DNA from: Cunninghamia lanceolata
Lineage: Eukaryota; Streptophyta; Pinopsida; Cupressales; Cupressaceae
Reading direction: 5' to 3'
NCBI GenBank assembly: GCA_027924645.1
Contig: BSBN01000781.1
Coordinates: 124,001 to 188,000, forward strand
Length of the DNA: 64,000 nucleotides
In this document: piece after piece, positions 35,785 to 46,902 of the stretch
How the letters are laid out: every line of letters begins with the position of its first letter
Numbering within the stretch: the first letter of the stretch is position 1
Program-made: the position numbers and the translations under genes
The notes under the pieces: generated by a model
What the model saw: the letters and a program-made list of their open reading frames with translations, nothing else
Told to the model about the DNA's origin: nothing
The model's database searches: none

Positions 35785-36963
35785 ATGGATGCATATGGTT
35801 TAAGAGAGCAACTCAAGACTGCCCTTGATGATCTTGAACAGTCAAACTCTGAAGTCAATGAATTAAAGGAAAGACTCAAAGAGGCTGATGATTTCATGAG
35901 AGAACTAAAAGATAAATTAAGTCTCTCTATGAAAAAGAGAAAGGAGCTACTTCAACAATTGGCAAGACAAGGTGAAGAAAATAATGCAAATGAAGAGCTG
36001 ACTGAGAAAACCAAGTTATGTGAAAAGTTATCAAAAAAAATCATTATGGTAAGACATGAAATGGAATCAGGAGTTATAAAGTTTACCCAAGAAGTTGAAG
36101 AGAAAAGAAAAACTGAAGATAATCTAAGACAATCTCTCAAGGAGAAATCAGAAGATTGCCACTAGATGGATAGAATTATCAGACATCTTGAATCTAATCT
36201 TGAAGATGCTAAAGATAATGAAGAAAAACTTGAAGATCAAATTGTCTCTCTAAAAAGAGATCTTCAAACAACGAATGAGTATAAAGAAAAATTCAAGATA
36301 AGTTCTGCTCAACTTGAAGTCCTTCTTGGAAGTCAAAAGAAGGTAGATGACAAATGTGGTTTGGGATATGAGAAAGGAGAAAGCTCCGGATCTGGTCAGA
36401 AGAATTATGGATCAAAAAATCTAAGGAACAGGCCTAGAAGACCTCTGGTAAGACAGCCCAATGCTCAAAGATATCCATCCTTCAATGGATACTGCCACAG
36501 CTTCAATCACTTTGGTCACAAAGCTAATCAGTGCAGAAAGAGAATGAATCAGACTAATTCATCCTTCTCCGGACAGTGTTTTAACTACAAAAGGTATGGT
36601 CACAAGTCTCATGAATGCAGAAATATGCAAATGAACAAATCATTCAATGGTAGATGCTTTGCATGCAATAGAGTAGGTCATATGGCTAATCAATGCAGAT
36701 CAAGAGGATATCAGTCAAATATGCAAAGAAATGTTGTTTGCCAAATTTGTAATAGGTCCAGTCATAATGCAAAAGTCTGCAGAAGCAAGAATCAGGACAA
36801 AAGAGGTCCGGTATATAATCAGAATCAAGATAAGGGTAAACAAAAGATGAATGCGGATGAAGTTAAAAATGAGATGAGCAAGATTTGGGTGAAGAAAAGT
36901 ACTGAGAATGTAGAGGTTGGATCCGCACCAGACTCTGGTGCTGATATTCCTTCTGGAAACTGA
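35785..36963 (+). pseudogene. Gag-like protein of element C with coiled coil and four zinc knuckles
   Basis: One frame of 393 codons interrupted by a single TAG at 36163. Residues 1-200 are almost entirely charged coiled coil with Leu heptads. The C-terminal half holds four CCHC-type knuckles (about 36490-36780). The first two lack the second Cys (Phe and Tyr replace it). The third (CFACNRVGHMANQC) and fourth (CQICNRSSHNAKVC) keep the metal ligands. Such modules package element RNA. An unusual point is the long coiled coil in place of a normal copia gag core, which may be a fusion or a highly diverged gag. The start at 35785 is the first ATG after the primer site. Confidence 0.75.
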
Positions 36964-37592
36964 AAAGTGAGCTTTGGCTCAGGGGGAGACACAAAGAAAA
37001 CCTTGTTCCCCCAGCCAGTTAAGTGGTGCCTGAAATTGGCACATGAGAAGCTGCGGATCAAAGGGTTTCTAGAGAAACATGTAAAGAAGGTCAGGTAAAG
37101 ATCTGAGAGATCCGCAAGAAAATTTAAAAAGTTTAATTCCTTCAGAATTGGTCCAGTTAAGCAAGTCTTCTGGTAAAACAGGTTTCTCACAAGATTGGCC
37201 CGATATGAATCCAAATTGATACAACTTGATTTGTGGATACATAAGATGAGCAGAAGGACAAGTGGATATGATGATTCATCACTAACATCGATCACAAGGG
37301 AATCATAATGATCCAGATGAGTTTCTTCCTCCTTGAACAAGGAAAACCAGGCAAACCGAAATGAATTAGGTTGCACATTTATTACAGGGTGAAAATTAGG
37401 GGCTTCTTGGAATAAAAGAGTTCATTTACACACTTGTACACTCACATGCGAAGAAGAAAGAAAAGGAGCTTTGCAAACAACTTCTCCCAAAAGATCAAGG
37501 CAACTCTTCATACAGCTCTATTCAGATTTCTTCGTGTGCCCTAACTTGCGTAAAAGGTATTTATCGTTCTTGATATCCTTCAGTAATATTGT
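36964..37592 (+). other. Spacer between the two ORFs of element C; no gene
   Basis: About 630 bp with no protease motif or plausible ORF on the plus strand. The minus-strand open frame here is incidental. Confidence 0.6.
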
Positions 37593-40500
37593 TTGATGAT
37601 GGCTACTTCGAATATAGTAAAGATCTCTGATAGACCTCGGCCCTCATTTAAGAAACATCCATATAAATCCTTGGAGGTAGATCCCCTAGGTGCATTTTCT
37701 AGTGTTCTGCATGGTGGATTGCACACCGAAGATATTAGGGTTTATAAACATGCAAATGTTGAAGAGTTTGGGGAATTCAAACTAAGAGATATCTATCACA
37801 AACAATTGTTAGATGATTCATTTGAGCTCAAACCCCAATACATAGGTCTTCAGAAAAAGCACTTTGCACAATACATACATTTATCCTATTTTACAGAAGA
37901 TGAATGGGTTAGGTACATTCTGAGCAGAATACATGACAACTTCATGTGGTTGAATGGACCATTCAAGATCACTAAGGATGCCATCAGGGCAATTATCGGA
38001 TTACACTCATCCGGTGGGATTCCTGTTCTTAAATCTGTAAAGAGCCAAATTGTGAGTGATGCTACCGAATCTAAGTTTGACAAAAGAGCAATGATAGTAG
38101 ATGACATCACTGATCCAGATGTCAAGTTTGCTTCTATGATCATTGGATATACGATATATCATTCTAGTAGAGAAAATTTTGTACCTGGAACTGCCATCTA
38201 TACCGCTTATGAAATGTTAAGAAAGGATGTAGACTATGATCTTTGTCAGCTTCTCTTGAACCAACTCTTGGAGAATCTGCAGAAAATTAAGAAAGACAAA
38301 AAGAATTCATTCAAGTATGGAGGATTGATATTGTGCTTATTCTTCTACTTTATGAATGAGCTTCCCAGATCTAATGGGTGGGTATGGGAGAATGATAGAC
38401 CAGTAGCTATCCAAATCAGAGATTATTTACATGGACTTGGTGACAACAAAGCACAAAATACAGCTCTGTGGGGGTATTTCAAGAACTTTCAGAACATGAT
38501 GCAAGCAAGAGAAAGAATTCCTCAGTCTCTTGTTGAAAAATACAAAGACACAGTATGCTTTATGGTAGAGACAGATCAGTGCCTAATGGAGGTAGTAGAA
38601 CCAAGGATAGTCTGGATCATGCCCATGGGGTATGAAGTTGATGAACAAATTGTGGAGCTGCATGTTCAACACATGTTAAGCCAGCCAAAAGATCCAAAAG
38701 CAGAAAGGTTTGGAACCTTTGAGGAGCTGAGCATAAAAATCCATGTTGAACTCAGAGAACCAGAGATCAAAAGGAAGGTGAGAAAAGAAGTAGAGAATAT
38801 TGCTCAAGGCCTTGGCATCTCAAAGGAGGCACTTGATGCCCACAAGAAAAGGATGGAAAGGGCTGAGGAAGAGAAGAAAGAGGCAGAAAAGAAAAGCAAG
38901 GAAAGTGCTCTGGTAGAAACCTCAACCCGGACTAGATCATCAAAAAGATCTGCACCTGTCACAGCCAAAAGCTCAAAACTGGAAGTCCAGGCATCCGGTA
39001 AAAGAGAGAAAAGATCAAAGACAAAAGCCACAAGGGCTTATGCAAGTCAAAAGGATGAAGAGGAAACCGAATCAGATGAGGAGATCAAGAAACTAAAGAA
39101 GAAGAAGAAATCAACCGGTCAAGGAGAAGAAGAGAAGGAAGAGGAATTTGTTGAAAAACCTACTCTCTCCTTAGATGATGTAGTAAAAGCAGTCATTGTG
39201 GATGGCAACCTACAACCCTTAACAGAATTCTATGATTATTATAATGAAGCAGATAAAAAGATTCCGGAGGAAGCCACAGTTAAGTTTTTGAACATTTACA
39301 ATAAAGCTTTTATTGAAATTATCTGTCTAATTCCTAAGAGTCTAGAGAAGGAGTTGGAAATGAGAAAGACCAATGCCATGGCAAAAGACCTTGAGATCCG
39401 AGAATAGATAGCTATTCAGCTATATCCTTCAATTGATCCCAAGACAATGAACATGGTATTCAAAGACTGCAAGGATGAATTCAGGAGCAAAGCAAGGATG
39501 AATCAGCTTATGCTTGGTGAGACCGACAAGGTAGCCAAGGACATTGAAGAGATTCTCCGGAAAACCTTCAAAAGATTTAATCTTCCTATTATAGAGGACT
39601 TGGGTACTGATCCCTCCACTACAAATGTTGCAGAAGAAACTCCTGAGAAAATGTCAGAAGAGGTAGGCCCCGAACAAACTAACATTTCTCCTCCAGTTTC
39701 CCCTACAGTCTCCGGATCTAAAGGAGAAGAAAAATCACAGGAGAAAGAAGCAGAGGTGAAAGAAAAAAGAGATGACAGTACTAAGAATGCTGAAGGAGAG
39801 AAAGCTTCAAGAAATAAGAGTGCAGAAGAGAAGAAACATCTGTCTCTGGCAAGAGACACTGCAGAATCTGTCAAGGACTTCTTGACAAAAGAGAGCATGG
39901 AGACTGATGAACCAGAATGGCTAAAAGGACCATTTGATTTTGACTCTCTTTCTCTGGTACAAACAATGAAGATAGCTTCATTTGCAAATGCCAAGGCCAA
40001 TGAGAAACTCCTAAAGTCTCATATGGAAGACTGTGAGTTGATAGAAGCTGCATCTGGAGTGCTGGAAAAGATCATGCCATCTTTTTAGAAGGATCCCATA
40101 GCCTCCACTTCCGGTAATCTCAAAACTCTAGTCAGCAGTGTTAATACACATTTTGATTCACTAGAGAAGTTAGCAGAAGATAAGGTCCGGAAGGAATTTC
40201 TTGCAAAAAGATTATCAGAGGTACAAGGTTTGATAAGTAATGATAGGAGAAATATGAGTATAGGGATAAAGAGCTTAGAAAATGCTCTTATAGATGGTGG
40301 AAAAATATACAAATTTTGTATTTCATGGTCCAAAGTAATAGTAGAGATTGAGAAGAAAATAAAAGAGCAAGAGGATAAACTACTAAGTTTGTCTCAAAGT
40401 TTTGATCCTTTCTCTTCCTCCATAGTCAATCAAGAGTGTCAGACTATTGCAATCACAACTGTAATAAAGAATTTTGAGAAGGAAAGGAAGAACATGATCA

Positions 40501-40688
40501 GCCGGATGGGTGAACTTAGGAGGATCATTGTCCCTAAGTTAGAGGCCATGCATGAGGCCATAACAGAAGCCCAAATTACAGCCCAGACCAATGATCCGAT
40601 AGATCTAAAAAGGGTAGATGCATTTGCATTCCTATTGAGTGGGCATATCTCAATTTTGGACAGGATGAAGCAGAGTTGGGCGACATAA
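37593..40688 (+). pseudogene. Long accessory ORF of element C (about 1030 codons, two TAG stops)
   Basis: A single frame runs from the ATG at 37593 to TAA at 40686, broken only by TAG at 39405 and 40086. Residues 1-380 are a folded, helix-rich part with 'NGPFKITKDAIRAIIGLHSSG' split by a turn and a hydrophobic 'LILCLFFYFMNELP'. Residues 400-540 are highly charged, with Lys/Glu runs and basic clusters (KREKRSK, KKLKKKKKS) that could act as nuclear localisation signals. The remainder is acidic linker and coiled coil. There is no RT, integrase, protease or RNase H motif. Its length and layout resemble the U3 ORFs of elements A and B, and the N-terminal part weakly resembles the plant mobile domain. 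Function is unknown. Confidence 0.75.
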
Positions 40689-40968
40689 GTTGTACAGTTG
40701 AAGAACACTTTTGCAGACATACTTAAGTATATGTAAGTACAACTTGTATATATATACTTATGCGGCTAAATATAGTTAAATTTTTGAAAATTTTGGTATG
40801 TGGACCCTACCCTTTGCCATTGATGTCAAAGGGGGAGTGAGGAGCAGTGAAAAATGAGGAATCCAACTAAGGGGGAGCTCTGGAAAATATATATAAAGAC
40901 AGAGCATCAGCCAAGGGGGAGCCTAGTGTAAACACTTAGTCTTTTTCACTAAGTGTTGCCATCAATGC
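40689..40968 (+). other. 3' untranslated region of element C
   Basis: Non-coding, with several GGGGGAG runs (near 40832, 40871, 40916), which look like repeated polypurine-like blocks upstream of the actual one. Confidence 0.6.
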
Positions 40969-40981
40969 CAAAGGGGGAGAT
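40969..40981 (+). other. Polypurine tract of element C
   Basis: CAAAGGGGGAGAT directly precedes the 3' LTR, the typical plus-strand primer of plant copia elements. Confidence 0.9.
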
Positions 40982-42073
40982 TGTTGGCAAGAGACACTAT
41001 ATGGATTCATGATTATTGTCATTGATGGCAACAAAGTTCATCCCACACATCCACAGGACATGGTGTGTCTCTACCGGAAGTCAGAATGAAGATTGTTGAG
41101 GTCCGGTAAACAAGAACAGAGCTTGTGGCAAGGTCTGACAGACAGGTCCGGATCTCTCAGAGGAAGTATCTTGGTGAAGTGCAGATTTGGGAAAGTCAAG
41201 AGGACTACCTTGAGTAATAGATTCCAAGGATTTAGCCTCCGGTGATGGACAAGGAAAAAGATATGAATAGTTGAGTACTGGATTCCTGAGTGACAGTGTG
41301 AACAGAGGAAGAACTGATTGACAGAACATCAGACTACTTTCTGGATGTGTTACTGATGGTGTTAAAGGTTATGAAGGCATGAATCATGTTTGGCCAACAT
41401 GATTAATGATTTCTACAAGTATATGCTTGATCCACATTACTTGATGTGTAAGGATTCAGCCGACAGAACAGAGTTTGTGAGAAGATTGACTATTCCAGGT
41501 GCTGACTAGAAAGATAATGAAATCACTTGTGCGGATATATATATAGGATGGATTTTAGTTGTGAGAAGTGTTATGGTGATATGTGATATGCGAATAAAAG
41601 CAGAGCAGAGCAGAAGCAGTAAGGAAGGTCCGGTATGTGAAAGGAAAGCAACATAAGAGAAGAGGAAAGATGAAGTGTAGCAGATCAGTGTACTAAGCCT
41701 AACCAGAACTAAACTCCAGCATATGTGGATGCTTCCAATCAGTTCAAGTATTTTATAACATTCTTTTGTAGACAATGTGTCTCCTTGTAGGTAGTGTGCC
41801 TCCTTTGTGAGCAGTGTGCTCGGGCAGTGAGCCCTAATTGGCAAGTGCCATTTTTGTATTTCCTTATTCTTCTAACGGAGAATAATCTTTGGGTTAATCA
41901 CCCTGTGGTTTTCTCTCTTAACAGGGCTTCCACGTCAAAAATACTGTGTCATGTGTTTTTCCATTTCATGGTAATGTTTTCTTGTTTGAATTAATGCTGC
42001 ATTGATTAATAAGAAAGTTCAGAAAGAAGAAATAATTAGGATAACTGATTCACCCCCCCCTCAGTTATCAACA
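40982..42073 (+). mobile_element. 3' LTR of element C
   Basis: 1092 bp, collinear with the 5' LTR. It is followed by the target duplication CTTTC, after which LTR A resumes with ATCGGG. Confidence 0.97.
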
Positions 42074-42078
42074 CTTTC

Positions 42079-43087
42079 ATCGGGAAGAAAATACATGGTC
42101 ATGCCGATCGGTGTAAGGAAAGACTATTGGAGAATACTCTAAAAACCCTCCCGATAATGTAAGTCAGACTGATGCAGGAGTTTGGTAGGACTCTCACCAA
42201 TCATTTAGTGGAACGGAGGGAACTAGCAGTCATCGGCAGGAGATAAGCATCGGAAAGAAAAATCAAGGAGGTTCCAATATTCTAAAGTCTCACTGATTGA
42301 AGAAAAGTGCTTCAGCGTAGCTTACACCGATATGTATGAAGAATAAGGACCATCGGCGAGAGAAAATGAATCAGAACAAAACTTATAAGTCTGGCCGAAG
42401 CAATACTCACAATGATGTCAGTGACATGTTGTGAAGGTCTCTCCGATAAGGAGTGTAAAGGGCTATCGGGGAGATAACCATGATCGGGTGACTTGAAATA
42501 AGTTACTCTGATAACATATCTTACTCTAATAGCAATAAGGATTACACTCATCAACGAGACTCTCCCCAATAATCATATCGGTGACACTTAGGAGATCGGG
42601 GAAGAAGGTTATTTACATAGCGATGAAGAAAGTCACGTTGATAATAACCATGCCCACTTCTACATCGGGTAGATCTTGAAGATATCTGGCCGATACAAAT
42701 TTACAAATGAAATATGACATCGAGGAGACAATTGAAGGGTTACAGCGATTGATCCATGAACAAACATTCGCTCCATAAGAATATATTAAAATCACCCAGA
42801 CATTATGAAAATCATGTCGATGAGAGAAGTTATGACGATGTGACATTTCGCAATGATCAAGAAAATTGAAATGCTTGAATAATTAATTGCAGACGTAGAA
42901 GAAATCCTTTGAGATAACATTCGAAATCATTGCAATTAAGTTCGATAGAATTGTTTGAGAAGAGCAAGCAAGCAGAGACTTGAAGCAGAAAATAGGGGAA
43001 TTCGATTAGAGCCTCTGATAACAAGTACATACATAAAAATTTATGTACTATAGCCTGTAATTTGAATTTTTCTATCAAAGAATGTAA
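42079..43087 (+). promoter_or_regulatory. U3 region of LTR A with many TCGG motifs
   Basis: About ten copies of (G/C/T)ATCGG, often ATCGGG or ATCGGTG, lie between 42079 and 42680, with one more at 34571 before the C insertion. This is far above expectation in AT-rich DNA. They precede the U3 ORF. A role as protein-binding sites is inference. Confidence 0.4.
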
Positions 43088-43768
43088 ATGGAGACTCCGG
43101 GGAAAGGAAAGGGCAGAAAACCCCAGGGTGATACAAGTAAACCTAAAAAATAGAAAATTGATAAAACTCCTGAAGAGAAAACAAAAGAAAGAAAATTGAA
43201 CCAAGACTTGATTGATCAACTACCAGGATCAAATCCCAAAGCCCGAAGGTCTGCACAACTTAGGGCAGAAGTGGAGAAACTAGAAGATAGGTGTAAATAC
43301 CTTGGGAATGTTTGGACTCCAATTATAGGCTATGAGCTTTTTAAATTCTATTTCAACAGAAGAATTAGGAATTGTCCAGTATCAAACCCATGGCATTTGA
43401 ATTTGGGTAAATTAGTTGTTCCTGACATGTTTCTAAATGTTAAACTCCTCCAACTTCTTGCTAAACAGTATAACCCAAGTCTTAAGGCTATCTGCAACCC
43501 ACAAGGGGAGCCTATTATACACCTGTCAAAGAATGCCATTTGTGAAGTTTTCGAATTGGATAATTTATGTACTGTCCCCATTGTTTATGAGGATTTGGAA
43601 AAGGAGTACTGGAGAATGGATACTACATACAATGGATGGAGACTGCCTATTCACAGGCCTAGGGTAGAGGGAGAAATGGTGCCCCTCACTGAAAATGATG
43701 GCCCTCCATTTCATGTATCATTATTTGAACCCTACATACAATATACTTACTACTCTGTGGGCCAGGTC

Positions 43769-46230
43769 TGTAAAAGCCCTCAAATCCATCACAAAAGTAA
43801 AATGAAGTAAAATGAAGTAATAATTCACTTAAATACAACATCACAAGAAACAAAAGTAAAATGATGTAAATAATCCGCTTAATTACAATATTAAATTAAA
43901 AACAATAACTTCATCAAGAAGAATCAAGAATCAATAAATCTTCACAAAGAAAATCTCATCGATATCAAACAAATAAGTCTTTAAATCTTACATATTCACG
44001 AGCTAAATCCAGGTAATATGCACTATGAATCAATATACATAAATCCTTTGGCAACATGCCATAATACATCTAAATAGGTACAATAACAGGTACATCAATG
44101 AATAACAAATCAACACTCTCCAGCTACACGAACCAAGTGGTTCACCACCTGCAAGCCGAGAGACGGGAACATCGTTTAGGTGCTTTTCCACCCAACCATG
44201 AAGTATTTACACTTCCCCGGATCCCTTCATGACATGAAGGAAACCCAGCCCTGCACGAAATGTATAGCTACCTAATAACAATTGTAGGAGGGAACACCCG
44301 ATGCAAGCCTAGTCTAAATGTGCAATTCTAAAATGAAAAGCAAATTGACTAACAACAGGATGTGGCAGAGATATACATAATAAGTTTTGCTAGATGAAAT
44401 AAACATATTTTTCAATGGCATTCCAATTAGATCTAATCATTTCAAGTAGCCTAGACAATTCCCGAAAAGAGGAAAAGCCATCTTTGATATATCCACAATG
44501 GCATCCAAGACCAGAAAGCAACCCTATACATTATTATCTACCTCTTTCCCAAAGAAGCAATAAAGGAAATAAATCAAAAATCACTTATGACCACCTCTAA
44601 TCCCTTTCCAGCATTAATAAAGAAAGAACACTTTTCGATCAAGCATAAATGAAGATCACAATGAATTCTTTTTAAAAGCAATAATCTGATTATATTCTCA
44701 ATCATATTTCCATGGTTTAAATAAATTGTTGAAACTAATGATTTACTTCACAACCAAATACTGTTTCATAATCCAAGCAATAAAATAAAATGGTGTTTGA
44801 CTACTCCACACTCATACAATAATGTTTCATACATACTTGTGTCAACTTTTATTTCTATCTTTCCTCCAGATCAAGTAAATAAATAATAGAATAGAACAAT
44901 CAATGTTTTCCTATAAATCATTTCACATTCCTTTTAACAAAACATCAATCAGGAAATATAAGCTATGAATAAATCCACTAATTCAGTCATTCATTTCTTT
45001 CAATAATAATCAATTTAATTCACAATTCTACCTTCCTGTCATTTATGTGATAGGAGGTTTCTAAAACACCTTTAAATAATTAAAATAGTCTTCATGTCAC
45101 TTCTGTGATAGGAAGTTAATTTAAACGTAATAACACTTCAAACAAACTTTCTATCGCTATGGCGACAGGAACTGCTACAAAAACTAAAATAGCGAATAGG
45201 AACAAGTAATTCATTTGAACTGCATGCTAAACAATAAGACTTTTATTCTATCGACTTGATTTTGCCAATATGTTGTTTATTCAGTTTAACAGTTTTGTTG
45301 TCATTTATTTTTATCTATCCAAAGGAACATTATTGTTGTCTAACTTCGGAAGTCTACTATTCAATCATACAGAGGTCATTTTTTTTGTCTACTGTTATCT
45401 CAGCTAATGCATAAATTCAAAATGCAGTCATAAGATAAGTTTACCAAAACAACAGAAAGCTTATTTCAAGAGGTTCATTATCTAACAAAGAGGAGGTCGA
45501 TTTACTTAGTTTTTCTCTCATTTCGGCCAGCATGATAATAAAATACAGTCACAAGATCATGCTACAAGAACCTACAATTTTTGTCTAAGTTTGATCTCAG
45601 CCATCATACAGAGAAGATATACAAGTTGAATCATTTTATCAGTCATTTAACAGTCTATTAATCAATGTAAGCATAAGAAAAATACCCAGATTTCCTGAAA
45701 GAAGATGGCGATTTTGTCTTGGTTGCTCACGTTTTGCTCCATTCGCTGCCCCATCCGAACACGTCATATTCCTCTGTAAAAATGCTTAACCAAAACTATG
45801 AATTTTTTTAAAGGATTTCTGGGTTTTGTTCTCCTCTTCTCCAGCTTTTCAGAACATTATTCAGTTTTGAATTTCATTTTGATATGAGAAAGTTAACACT
45901 ATTTTTCGATCGCTATTCCAGACTGGCTTTCCAAACGCCTTCCTCCTTTTTTTTTTCCAAAGAAAAAAACCCCTTTTTAATTTTGGCGACCCTATTTTAA
46001 GTTTTGGAACTAAAGTCTATATTTTCAATTTGCATGAATTTAAACCAATAAAAAGGCTCACAGTTTCTATTAAAATAAATAATAGCTAGTTAAATTAGCT
46101 TACTGTCATGCAAATGTCAGTAACTAATCTTTTATTTATTTTATCAAATCTCTAAATATAACAATGCTATTTCAATATAACTTAACTATTTTAAATATCT
46201 TATAATCTCTTTAAATAATTAAGAAGTGGA

Positions 46231-46284
<54 letters not shown>

Positions 46285-46902
46285 TATTATAATTTAATAT
46301 AATTATTTAAATCTAATTAACATATTGTCTTCCAAACATCCTTGTTTCACAAAAATAGAAAACAATATTTATTATTTAATAATATAATACACACACAATT
46401 TTGAATATAAAAAGAACATTAATATTGATTTTGACAAAAATATACCTTTGAAATAACTTGTCATAATAATTAGAACACAATATTTTCTAATTATTCCTTC
46501 ATCAATCACATTTAATAACCACACATCAATGCATAAAATAAGCCATTCAAAAATGCATATGCAACTACGTGAGTGTGTGATTGCATCAAGGTAACCATTC
46601 CATCAGTCATTGCCAAGTGGCTAGAACACTTCTGCCTCAACCATGTTCTCGTCTTCGACGAGTACCTGCATTCATTCGCACTTAACTCGACGTCAATAGG
46701 TTAGTTCCCAAAAATATAGCTGAAGCAAAACATCATAATCATACCAATAATATTTAATATTTAAATCAACTTTCTAATTTATGTAAATATATCATCATGA
46801 TAATTACCTTTACACATGTGTAACTTAATCGAAGTAAAACAATCATGGTAAATGTTCACTAATCTAGAATAATAATATAGTCCATAAAATCGAGACGTGA
46901 CA
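43769..46902 (-). mobile_element. Solo LTR H, 3.1 kb, inserted in the U3 ORF of LTR A
   Basis: Flanked by the 5-bp target duplication AGGTC (43764-43768 and 46903-46907). Ends are TG..CA. On the minus strand it begins TGTCACGTCTCGATTT and ends GGGCTTTTACA, the style of many plant Ty3/gypsy LTRs, so minus orientation is preferred. Removing it restores the reading of the U3 ORF. No ORF of note is inside. A short duplicated phrase around TGTGATAGGAGGTTT and TGTGATAGGAAGTT (45048, 45106) and a TA microsatellite are present. Confidence 0.85.
46236..46280. repeat. (TA)n microsatellite in solo LTR H
   Basis: About 22 uninterrupted TA units. Confidence 0.98.

Larger units (their letters stand above)
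34627..42073 (+). mobile_element. Element C: non-autonomous LTR retrotransposon without RT or integrase
   Basis: LTRs at 34627-35719 and 40982-42073 are 1.09 kb each, with TGTTGG/CAACA ends and 3-4 percent divergence by eye. The target duplication is CTTTC on both sides (34622-34626 and 42074-42078). The primer site and polypurine tract are of the plant Ty1/copia type. The 5.26-kb interior has a gag-like ORF with zinc knuckles and a ~1030-codon ORF of unknown function, but no protease, integrase or RT. It must have relied on proteins of an autonomous partner. Confidence 0.95.
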
